Positions 1 to 5,503 of a stretch of 10,429 nt of DNA are shown in pieces. The stretch's first letter is position 1; each line of letters opens with the position of its first letter. This DNA comes from Pigoraptor vietnamica (Eukaryota > Opisthokonta > Filasterea). The notes under the pieces are model-generated. The model was not told the DNA's origin. It saw only the letters and a program-made list of their open reading frames with translations, and ran no database searches. The stretch covers positions 1 to 10,429 of the forward strand of contig CALSCQ010000993.1 of the NCBI GenBank assembly GCA_943704525.1, given 5' to 3'. Made by a program: the position numbers and the translations under genes.

Positions 1-189
1 TGAAAAAGAGAAAAGAGGTCAAAACAAGCGCGTTTTACTTTAAAAAGGCAATTCAGGTCTGGGGGTATAGCAAACGGTCTGAAACTGACTATGCCGTTAG
101 CTAACGGCCTGTGCCGTTTATAACGGGATGCCGTTAGTAAACGGCACAGGCCATTAGTAAACGGCCTAAAATCACTAACGGCACCCAAC
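1..189. promoter_or_regulatory. AACGG/CCGTT inverted-repeat array upstream of the ATPase
   Basis: No gene is supported in the first 189 bases. The stretch is dominated by copies of AACGG or its complement CCGTT, in both orientations, from about 73 to 182. A perfect 16-bp palindrome lies at 93-108. A perfect 15-bp inverted repeat has arms at 106-120 and 138-152, with a 17-nt spacer that contains further CCGTT/AACGG half-sites. The first three bases, TGA, could be the stop codon of an upstream gene, but this cannot be tested. A regulatory array, a terminator or an origin element are all possible; the sequence shows only the symmetry. Confidence 0.6.
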
Positions 190-836
190 ATGCAACAGCA
201 AAGTGTCATAATGATTGGCTGCCGTCCAAACCATTTTGTCTGCTTATTGCGGGTGCCCGTTGTTCAGGCAAAACATCACTTCTTCTCAACTTACTAATCA
301 AGCTTTGGAGGGGACAGTTCGACAAAGTGTTTGTTTTCAGTACGACGATAGATGTGGACCCCAAGTGGAAATGCATTATCTTACCGCACACTCACAAGTT
401 CTCCGAGTGGGATGATGAGAGGCTCGAACACATTTTCAACAATGTCGAGGACGATGAAGACACATTGATCATTCTTGATGATGTCGTATCTGAAGAGCAT
501 TTCAAGTCATCCCACACCATCAATCGCATTGCAACAAGGGGGAGACATAGCAAAGTTAGTATCATATTGTTAACACAGAAACTGACTGGAGTTTCCACTA
601 CTTATCGCGAAAATGTCGATGGATTGATCGCATTTCGACCTGTCAACGGCAAAAGTTTGCAAATATTGTACGAGGAATACGCATCGACCATTCCCAAGCA
701 GCAGTTCACGGAGATGATAGACCATGCGACGAGTGGCAAGTATGGCGTGTTTATAGCAAATTTCAAGAACCGAAACAATGGCAAGCCAATATATTGGTAC
801 CTGAAAGATGGAATTGTAAGCAACTTCGATGTTTGA
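190..836 (+). CDS. FtsK/HerA-type DNA-packaging ATPase, 5' end disrupted or start unclear
   Basis: This is a P-loop ATPase of the type that packages genomes in Polinton-like viruses, Polintons and virophages. The frame ending at 836 has a Walker A motif GARCSGKT (252-275), a Walker B stretch LIILDD (465-482) followed by VV, and a LLTQ sensor-like segment with Gln at 576-578. The size of about 205-215 aa suits the short viral forms. The start is a problem: the frame is open from 141, but no ATG lies in it before Walker A. The nearest ATG (190-192) is in another frame that stops at about 298. A one-base indel between 190 and 216, or a non-AUG start such as CTG at 219, would explain this. It is followed by a palindrome and then the 187-aa gene on the same strand. 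The family is secure; the 5' boundary is not. Confidence 0.85.
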
Positions 837-839
837 AGA

Positions 840-861
840 AAAATGTAAAATTTTACATTTT
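840..861. terminator. Perfect 22-bp A/T palindrome after the ATPase stop
   Basis: AAAATGTAAAATTTTACATTT plus a final T reads the same on both strands, and it begins three bases after the ATPase stop codon. It can form an 11-bp stem or act as a dimeric binding site. Its position between a stop codon and the next ATG (915) suits a transcript end or a promoter element for the next gene. The choice between these is inference. Confidence 0.45.
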
Positions 862-914
862 GTTACTACCGTTACTTCCTAAACATTTTTCATTGTTATG
901 ATAAGACTGATAAC

Positions 915-1478
915 ATGGTGTTGAATCAGAACATTACCGTCGTGCCAACTGCTGGTGACCTTAAAAACATAGTGACAGCGAATACGAGCACTGGCAACCC
1001 AGTGACAGACTTTTTTACGGGCAAAGGGCCCATTAACATCACGAACTTGGATCCTGTATCACTTTTGACAGAGGCCCTTAAAAAAGCAATCGGGATAAAA
1101 ACCAATGCGTACGACATGCAGCAGTATTACTACAATTACAATGAAACTGGTCAACCAACGGAACTGACACTGAAGGACATATACCCGTGGCTCTCTGATG
1201 AACAGCAGGTCCGCATCAGCGCTGATTTTCCCAGTGTAGTCCAGGAGATTAAAGACTCAACACCAACACCTCCACCCTTCATGAACTTTGATAGGACTCA
1301 AAAGTTACGGCAAGTGCTCAAAAACGACTATGATGCGGCGATGGATACACTGCGCCTTCGTAACAAAGTGTTGAAAAACAAAGCAAACGCAAGAAAGTAT
1401 CTCTCGAACTATTACATTGGATCTTCAACCAACAATAATTATTATCAAAGGACAGGAGCTGTTAAAATTATTTCATAA
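915..1478 (+). CDS. Hypothetical PLV-module protein, 187 aa
   Basis: I do not recognise this protein. It is an intact ATG-started frame placed between the packaging ATPase and the penton gene, so it most likely belongs to the virion or assembly module. The N-terminal half is Thr/Asn/Pro-rich and has no membrane segment. A Tyr-rich stretch (QQYYYNYN) lies at about residues 72-79, and a run of Pro (TPTPPPF) at about 115-121. Residues about 125-160 are rich in Lys, Arg and Leu and probably form a basic helix. The C-terminus is again Tyr/Asn-rich. No catalytic motif is visible. The gene ends 19 bases before the penton ATG, which supports co-expression. A minor capsid, cement or scaffold role is possible from context only. 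Confidence 0.75.
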   Translation: MVLNQNITVVPTAGDLKNIVTANTSTGNPVTDFFTGKGPINITNLDPVSLLTEALKKAIGIKTNAYDMQQYYYNYNETGQPTELTLKDIYPWLSDEQQVRISADFPSVVQEIKDSTPTPPPFMNFDRTQKLRQVLKNDYDAAMDTLRLRNKVLKNKANARKYLSNYYIGSSTNNNYYQRTGAVKIIS

Positions 1479-1497
1479 GCAATAAGAAAGAGCAACG

Positions 1498-2892
1498 ATG
1501 GATTCAGCAAGCGATTATACAGACGTTCACATCAGTTCAGATGATCGCTTCCAGGGAAGTGCAACTGATTTCAGTGTTAGATTTCAGCGTTATCCACTGA
1601 AGGCCAATGCCTTTCAGATCACAAATGTGTCGATTCCCTATACATGGAACAATGTGTCGACAAATAATACCGTCACTCTGAACGAGACCATTACACCGAC
1701 CATCTTTAACCCAGTCTCGTGGTCAGATACGACACTTGCATCGTGGGGAACAGTACCCGACTTTTTAAGCAATTGGGCCGTGTATCCATACTACGAATTT
1801 TTCAGCACTGATAGCTATTACGATTACCATCAAAACTACAACCCATTCACGCTCACAATCGATGAAGGGAACTATAACATTAACCAGCTCTGCACGGCCC
1901 TCCAAACTGCTTTGAACGACACAACGATTACAATAACTTCGGGCGTAAACAATCGCGTTTATTGGAAGAAAAATGGAGGTGAAGATCGCGTGGGGACAAT
2001 TCCAGCTGGGTCATTTACCCCAAATGAATTGATGGATGCCATTTGCGAAGCCATGTACAATGCAGTCAAGCTGAGTGATGGCACATCTTACAGCAGCAAC
2101 GATAACTTTCGCTTTCGTCATAAGATTATTAGGCAAGCTGCCGGATCGCCCAAAGGATTTACAAACCCACACATTGAAATTTTCGCTTTTGACTCGACTG
2201 GAACGCCTCAGCCCTTTTCAATGTATGCATGTGTGAAGAACACTACATACCCTTACAATGTACTTGGGACCATTTACAACAAAGCCTACCAAAGTGCAAC
2301 CGCCATCGCAGCTTCGTCCATCAACAGCAACTATGTCATCAAGTTCGAACTTGTCGATGGATTGCAATCAATCACTGATGCTTTCGGATTGAACAAGAAT
2401 GGTCTTGTTTACAGCATAAGTTTCGACGAGAATAACGGCAAAGTTAGTATTAGTACAAGCATGAGCAGATCTTATGATTGGATATCAAGTGAAAATGTGT
2501 TAGATTTTAGCTCAAGCAACTCGGCATATCAGCTCCTTGGATTCGATCAAACGATATACGCAGCTGCAGCTACACAAACGAGTCCCAATATTGCAAATAT
2601 GGCAAAGGAGCCGTTTCTCTTCGTGAAAAGCCGATTGCTGGCAAACGCATGCATTGGAGACGCATCGCTTTCAACCAATCCAAGCGAAAGTGACGACATT
2701 ATTTGTAAGATTCCCATTACGGCTCTCCCTTTCGACATCTTAAATGTTCCTAACCCGATGAGTGGCTACTATCTTCTTAGCGACAATGCAGTGCTGCATG
2801 AAATTGACTTTCGCCTTTCCTTTCAGAATAATAAGGCCGTCGAAAACGTCGATTCTTGGCAGCTAACCCTCTCGCTCATTCAAAATACGTGA
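1498..2892 (+). CDS. Penton-like minor capsid protein (PLV/Polinton type), 464 aa
   Basis: This protein is likely to occupy the five-fold vertices of the capsid. The evidence is its position beside the major capsid gene and a pattern typical of PLV and Polinton pentons. The N-terminus (DVHISSDDRFQGSATDF) leads into beta strands of the FQITNVSIPYTW type. An I-x-x-G-N-Y-N-I-N-x-L segment follows at about residues 120-130. The C-terminal part contains YQLLGFD (about 344-350) and a FLFVKSRLL strand (about 374-382), and ends in a beta-rich region finishing in W-x-L-T-L-S-L. A second copy of the G-x-[Y/F]-helix motif occurs at about residues 167-187, suggesting an internal duplication or insertion. 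The frame is intact, and the ATG at 1498 lies 19 bases after the previous stop. Family assignment rests on pattern and synteny, not on a database search. Confidence 0.75.
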   Translation: MDSASDYTDVHISSDDRFQGSATDFSVRFQRYPLKANAFQITNVSIPYTWNNVSTNNTVTLNETITPTIFNPVSWSDTTLASWGTVPDFLSNWAVYPYYEFFSTDSYYDYHQNYNPFTLTIDEGNYNINQLCTALQTALNDTTITITSGVNNRVYWKKNGGEDRVGTIPAGSFTPNELMDAICEAMYNAVKLSDGTSYSSNDNFRFRHKIIRQAAGSPKGFTNPHIEIFAFDSTGTPQPFSMYACVKNTTYPYNVLGTIYNKAYQSATAIAASSINSNYVIKFELVDGLQSITDAFGLNKNGLVYSISFDENNGKVSISTSMSRSYDWISSENVLDFSSSNSAYQLLGFDQTIYAAAATQTSPNIANMAKEPFLFVKSRLLANACIGDASLSTNPSESDDIICKIPITALPFDILNVPNPMSGYYLLSDNAVLHEIDFRLSFQNNKAVENVDSWQLTLSLIQNT

Positions 2893-2899
2893 GCAAATG

Positions 2900-2912
2900 A
2901 AATTAAAATGTT
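2900..2912 (+). promoter_or_regulatory. A/T motif ahead of the 107-aa gene
   Basis: AAATTAAAATGTT lies 36 bases before the ATG at 2949. A copy differing at one base occurs at 3279-3291, ahead of the capsid gene, and a looser relative (GTTAAAATTATTT) is at 1461-1473, ahead of the penton gene. Recurrence upstream of consecutive genes in this block suggests a shared late-promoter element, but A/T-rich spacers can produce such matches by chance. Confidence 0.35.
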
Positions 2913-2948
2913 AAGTAACACTAACATTGATACACAACAGCAACAAAC

Positions 2949-3272
2949 ATGGGAGTGCTTAGCCGTTTCGGAGCCAAAGTGCGCAAAATTGGCAGTGGTA
3001 TACTTACAAGATTAGGGAGCGAGGCCAAATCACAAGCTGCGCAGTTTCTCGACAAGAACAGAGACACCTTAAATGAATTGAAGGCTCAGGCGCTTGATAG
3101 TGGAAAGCAGATTGTGAAAGAGAAAAGCAAAGGATTCCTCGCAAGTCTCATCACAAAACTGAAAAACAAGAACATTTCATGGGACAGCTTACCGAGATCA
3201 ATTCAGGACAGTATTGTCAAGCTCACATCGCCAGAATTTTTGACGAGTGTAGGCATTTCGCTCATGAGGTAA
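2949..3272 (+). CDS. Small basic amphipathic protein of the capsid module, 107 aa
   Basis: I cannot assign a family. The protein is Lys/Arg-rich and appears almost wholly alpha-helical. The N-terminus (MGVLSRFGAKVRKIGSGIL) looks like a basic amphipathic helix. Residues about 25-60 have the Ala/Gln/Lys/Glu pattern of a long helix or coiled coil. The C-terminal part contains LPRSIQDSIVKL and a hydrophobic end. There is no signal peptide and no clear membrane span. It sits between the penton and major capsid genes, a place where related viruses often keep small internal virion proteins. A DNA-binding core protein or a membrane-interacting minor capsid protein is possible; both are inference. The frame is intact, starts at an ATG, and has an A/T motif just upstream. 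Confidence 0.7.
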   Translation: MGVLSRFGAKVRKIGSGILTRLGSEAKSQAAQFLDKNRDTLNELKAQALDSGKQIVKEKSKGFLASLITKLKNKNISWDSLPRSIQDSIVKLTSPEFLTSVGISLMR

Positions 3273-3278
3273 GGCTGA

Positions 3279-3291
3279 AAATTAAAATCTT
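3279..3291 (+). promoter_or_regulatory. Second copy of the A/T motif, ahead of the capsid gene
   Basis: AAATTAAAATCTT matches the element at 2900-2912 at 12 of 13 bases. It begins six bases after the stop codon of the 107-aa gene and lies 14 bases before a TATA box, so it could be part of the capsid promoter. Confidence 0.35.
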
Positions 3292-3304
3292 TGCCAAAGA
3301 ACAG

Positions 3305-3310
3305 TATAAA
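3305..3310 (+). promoter_or_regulatory. TATA box of the major capsid gene
   Basis: TATAAA, continuing into TTATAT, lies 42 bases before the capsid ATG at 3352. The spacing allows a very short leader of about 10-15 nt if initiation is about 30 bases downstream. It is the clearest TATA box in the viral block, which fits a strongly expressed capsid gene. The start site itself is inferred. Confidence 0.5.
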
Positions 3311-3351
3311 TTATATCCCTCTCTCAAGTATACCAACCGAACTAACCAAAG

Positions 3352-4799
3352 ATGACAGACGCGAAAATACTGCTCGACGTGATGCCCGAGTATCAGAGCT
3401 CGAAGATGATGGCCGTGTCGAACCCAATTGGCCGCCTCGAAGCCAATACTGGCCGTGTTCAGCTGAGAACAGGGGCATTATCGCAAAGTTCCAAGGCTGG
3501 CCAGCAGATTACAATTCCCGTGCCCACGCCTTTCGGGCAGGCGCTCGTAGGACCTTGTTATCTCAATTTCGACATTGCGCTCGATGCAGCAAGCGGTTTT
3601 CTACCGACTGGATCAACGATGTTGTTCAAAAAGAATATGTGGAATGCCATCTCGCGTGTGCGTATTGTTGTTGGCTCGCAAGTCGTGTACGATTTGCAAA
3701 ATCCGGGCAAGATCTACTCGCTCTTCAATTGTTTTAGAACTTCAGAGCACACAAACTCCTATGGCAAGCTACTTGAACTCCACGGTAGTGATGAAACAAA
3801 CCCAAACAACTTTTCCGTCGATGTGTCGGGTGCAGTCCAATATTGGAACGACGAGTCTTATAGACGTGCAGTTGTGGATTCGGCAGGCACAGAGACCATT
3901 TACACTCAAAGTGTGAGAATGGCCATCCCATGTGACCTTTGGGACAGAAATGCAATTCCCCTCTATCTCCAGCGCCTCCCCTGGACGGTAGAACTCACCC
4001 TTGAAAACAATCTTTACAATCTCGTGCAGTATGTTGATATAAGCGGTACGGGCTGGGTGCTCCCGACCAATTACACTGTAAGCAACATTTATCTCGACAG
4101 CGAGTTTGTGAGTGCAACACCGACGGTCGAAGCTGCAATCCGCCAGTACATGAGCGATCCCGAAAAGGGCCTCCTCATTCCCTACCACCAGATGACTTGC
4201 GAACAGTTCCCCTTTAGCTCGGCTGCAGGCACTCAGACATTTAGCGTGTCCACAAAAGCAAGATCCGTGAAATACGTTTTTGGCATTATCAAAGAGAGCG
4301 GAATCAGCACGGTAACTGCAACGGGTCGCGACGATGGATGCACAGGCCTTGGCGGAGCAGAAATCACGTCCATCTATTGCAAGATGAACGGTCAGTCACT
4401 CCCCTTCTCTCACCTCAACCTTAACTCACCTCGTGGTACGCTCATTGAACTCGCACGTTGTTTCTGCTACTCTCAGTCGAGCGAGGATAGAACTCCAAAT
4501 TTCAAAGCTGCTCAATATACGCAGACGTTCTCACAACCTTCCGCGGCTGCGACACGCGATTTTCTCTCAGTTGCACGTTCGAGATATGCATTCGCAATCG
4601 ATTGCCGAGCCGTCGAGGATTGTCGGAGCAGGACAATTTGATGGGAGTTGGCTTTGATACAGGCAGTGGCGCCAACACGCTCCAGATCACAGTGAACAAC
4701 AATGCCTTCACTAACTCACCCACATTGACCCTGTATTTGTACGTGGTGTTCGATGCACAGCTCCAGCTTTCGGACTCTGGTCCCAAGGTGTATGTGTAA
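3352..4799 (+). CDS. Major capsid protein, double-jelly-roll type, with a frameshift near its 3' end
   Basis: This is the main shell protein expected of a PLV/Polinton-type virus. It starts MTDAKILLDVMPEYQSSKM. A beta-rich first half has the segments GPCYLNFDIAL, WNAISRVRIVVGSQVVYDL and YSLFNCF, and the middle has VRMAIPCDLWD followed by YLQRLPWTVELTLEN. These are typical of double-jelly-roll capsid proteins of this group. The length, about 480 codons over both frames, also fits. The frame opened at 3352 stops at 4641 after 429 codons. Capsid-like beta sequence (for example LTLYLYVVFDAQL) resumes in another frame from about 4602 and ends in a stop at 4797-4799. The break is therefore near base 4,600 and looks like loss of one base. 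No slippery heptamer is visible there. As written, the C-terminal 60 or so residues would be lost. Family confidence is high; intactness is doubtful. Confidence 0.85.
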
Positions 4800-4924
4800 T
4801 TTATTTACCGTCAACCGTGACTGAACTGACCCGGCCAGCGGCTCAGCCGGATCCCGGCCAATGTTCCATTTTCAATTTCCAAAGTTGCAAAATCAGTAAT
4901 CTAAAAATAGAAACATACCAACAA

Positions 4925-4965
4925 TCACGTGACCAAAATATAAAAATCTACATTTGATCACGTGA
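4925..4965. promoter_or_regulatory. Two TCACGTGA palindromes flanking a TATAAAA
   Basis: Identical 8-bp palindromes with a CACGTG core, the core bound by bHLH-type factors, lie at 4925-4932 and 4958-4965. They are 33 bases apart, with TATAAAA at 4939-4945 between them, and similarity extends to ATCACGTGAC in both. No gene starts close by on either strand, so the role is unclear. Confidence 0.35.
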
Positions 4966-4974
4966 CAAACTATT

Positions 4975-5003
4975 GGGGGCAAGAGGGGCAAGGGGGCATG
5001 GGG
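4975..5003 (+). other. G-quadruplex motif, plus strand
   Basis: Four G tracts of 5, 4, 5 and 4 bases (4975-4979, 4985-4988, 4992-4996, 5000-5003) are separated by loops of 5, 3 and 3 bases. This satisfies the standard intramolecular G-quadruplex pattern with four-layer potential. It is paired with an opposite-strand motif at 5127-5155. Confidence 0.65.
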
Positions 5004-5126
5004 CGCGATGCCAAAAACAAAAGTTCCCCAAACACAAAAAACATTGAAAACATTGAAACATTGAATCCAAGAATCCAAGAAATGTAAGTTTTCTCGTATG
5101 CACGAAACTTTTCCCAAAGAACCATG

Positions 5127-5155
5127 CCCCACGCCCCAAAAGCCCCAAATGCCCC
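5127..5155 (-). other. G-quadruplex motif, minus strand
   Basis: Four C tracts of four bases on the plus strand (5127-5130, 5134-5137, 5143-5146, 5152-5155) give four GGGG tracts on the minus strand, with loops of 5, 5 and 3 bases. It mirrors the plus-strand motif at 4975-5003 across about 120 bases. Confidence 0.65.
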
Positions 5156-5211
5156 ACACACCTAAAAATAAATCAAAAGACTTAAATACACACCGCACAC
5201 TACATCAATAT

Positions 5212-5235
5212 CAAGGGCGCTAATTAGCGCCCTTG
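5212..5235. repeat. Perfect 24-bp palindrome
   Basis: Bases 5212-5223 are the exact reverse complement of 5224-5235, with centre CTAATTAG and arms CAAGGGCG/CGCCCTTG. It could form a 12-bp stem. A second hairpin starts six bases later. It could be a bidirectional terminator, a mobile-element end or a dimer binding site; nothing here distinguishes these. Confidence 0.6.
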
Positions 5236-5239
5236 TCAA

Positions 5240-5275
5240 TATGCCGTAGGCGGAGCGAAGCGGAGCCACGGCATA
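5240..5275. repeat. Hairpin with one bulged base
   Basis: ATGCCGT (5241-5247) plus GGC (5249-5251) pairs with GCC (5265-5267) plus ACGGCAT (5268-5274), leaving A5248 bulged. The flanking T5240-A5275 pair adds one more. The loop region carries CGGAGC twice around GAA. It follows the 24-bp palindrome directly and precedes the T13 run. Confidence 0.5.
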
Positions 5276-5281
5276 CACCAA

Positions 5282-5329
5282 TTTTTTTTTTTTTGTGTGT
5301 GCGTGTGTGTGCGTGTGTGTGTGTGTGTG
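5282..5329. repeat. T13 run followed by GT microsatellite
   Basis: Thirteen T residues (5282-5294) run into an alternating GT tract with three GC interruptions up to about 5329. This is a simple repeat of nuclear eukaryotic type. It opens a long frame (Met-Cys-Val repeats) that continues into the downstream gene, but this is repeat-derived and not a credible protein start. Confidence 0.85.
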
Positions 5330-5412
5330 ACCCGACGAGAATTCTGTGTCTGGACTGACTTGTCCGCACGGGGCATTGCACCACACATCAAATCACACGA
5401 ACACACGCTAAA

Positions 5413-5418
5413 TATAAA
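5413..5418 (+). promoter_or_regulatory. TATA box of the PARG-like gene
   Basis: TATAAA within AAATATAAAGG lies 86 bases before the ATG at 5504. With initiation about 30 bases downstream the 5' leader would be about 55 nt. The sequence around 5440-5465 is pyrimidine-rich, as at many start sites. Inferred from position and motif only. Confidence 0.45.
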
Positions 5419-5503
5419 GGAAAGCGCGCTCCTCACGTGTGCGTCTTCCTTTTCACTGTCGCACATTGCGCTCGCTTTGGTTCGCACGACGCCGCTGCAT
5501 GCC

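Larger units (their letters stand above)
4800..5281. other. Junction spacer between viral block and host genes
   Basis: No credible gene lies in these 482 bases. In order they hold a GC-rich hairpin (CCGGC 4831-4835 with GCCGG 4846-4850, plus a tight CGGC-TCA-GCCG at 4839-4849), two TCACGTGA palindromes, a plus-strand G-quadruplex motif, short tandem repeats (CATTGAA three times at about 5042-5064, then AATCCAAG twice), a minus-strand G-quadruplex motif, an AATAAA hexamer at 5167-5172, and two adjacent strong hairpins at 5212-5275. Base composition moves from A/T-rich to the GC-rich host pattern after it. The element's right end probably lies in here, but no terminal repeat can be matched because the left end is outside the window. 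Confidence 0.6.

Noticed and set aside
93-182. CRISPR array or tandem repeat
   Set aside because: The repeated unit is short and alternates in orientation without regular spacers, so it is an inverted-repeat array.
3291-3737. 148-aa plus-strand frame overlapping the capsid start
   Set aside because: It begins at a non-ATG codon, overlaps the recognisable capsid sequence and has no family features; it is a frame shadow.
4590-4645. Programmed ribosomal frameshift in the capsid gene
   Set aside because: No slippery heptamer and no strong downstream pseudoknot were seen, and capsid genes of this group are not known to need one. A simple indel is more likely.
1-4800. Prokaryotic phage or tectivirus-like prophage
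   Set aside because: No Shine-Dalgarno sites precede the starts, a TATA box precedes the capsid gene, and the neighbouring genes are eukaryotic with GT-AG introns.
4893-5198. 101-aa hydrophobic minus-strand frame in the junction
   Set aside because: All three minus frames are open here because the region lacks the right trinucleotides. The protein is a translation of G-tract and tandem repeats, without a recognisable pattern.
1-5281. Terminal inverted repeats of the viral element
   Set aside because: I compared the junction hairpins with the first bases of the window and found no matching inverted sequence; the true left end is probably outside the window.
5297-5503. N-terminal extension of the PARG-like protein
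   Set aside because: The extension translates a GT microsatellite into Cys/Val repeats and passes through the TATA box. The ATG at 5504 has a good start context.
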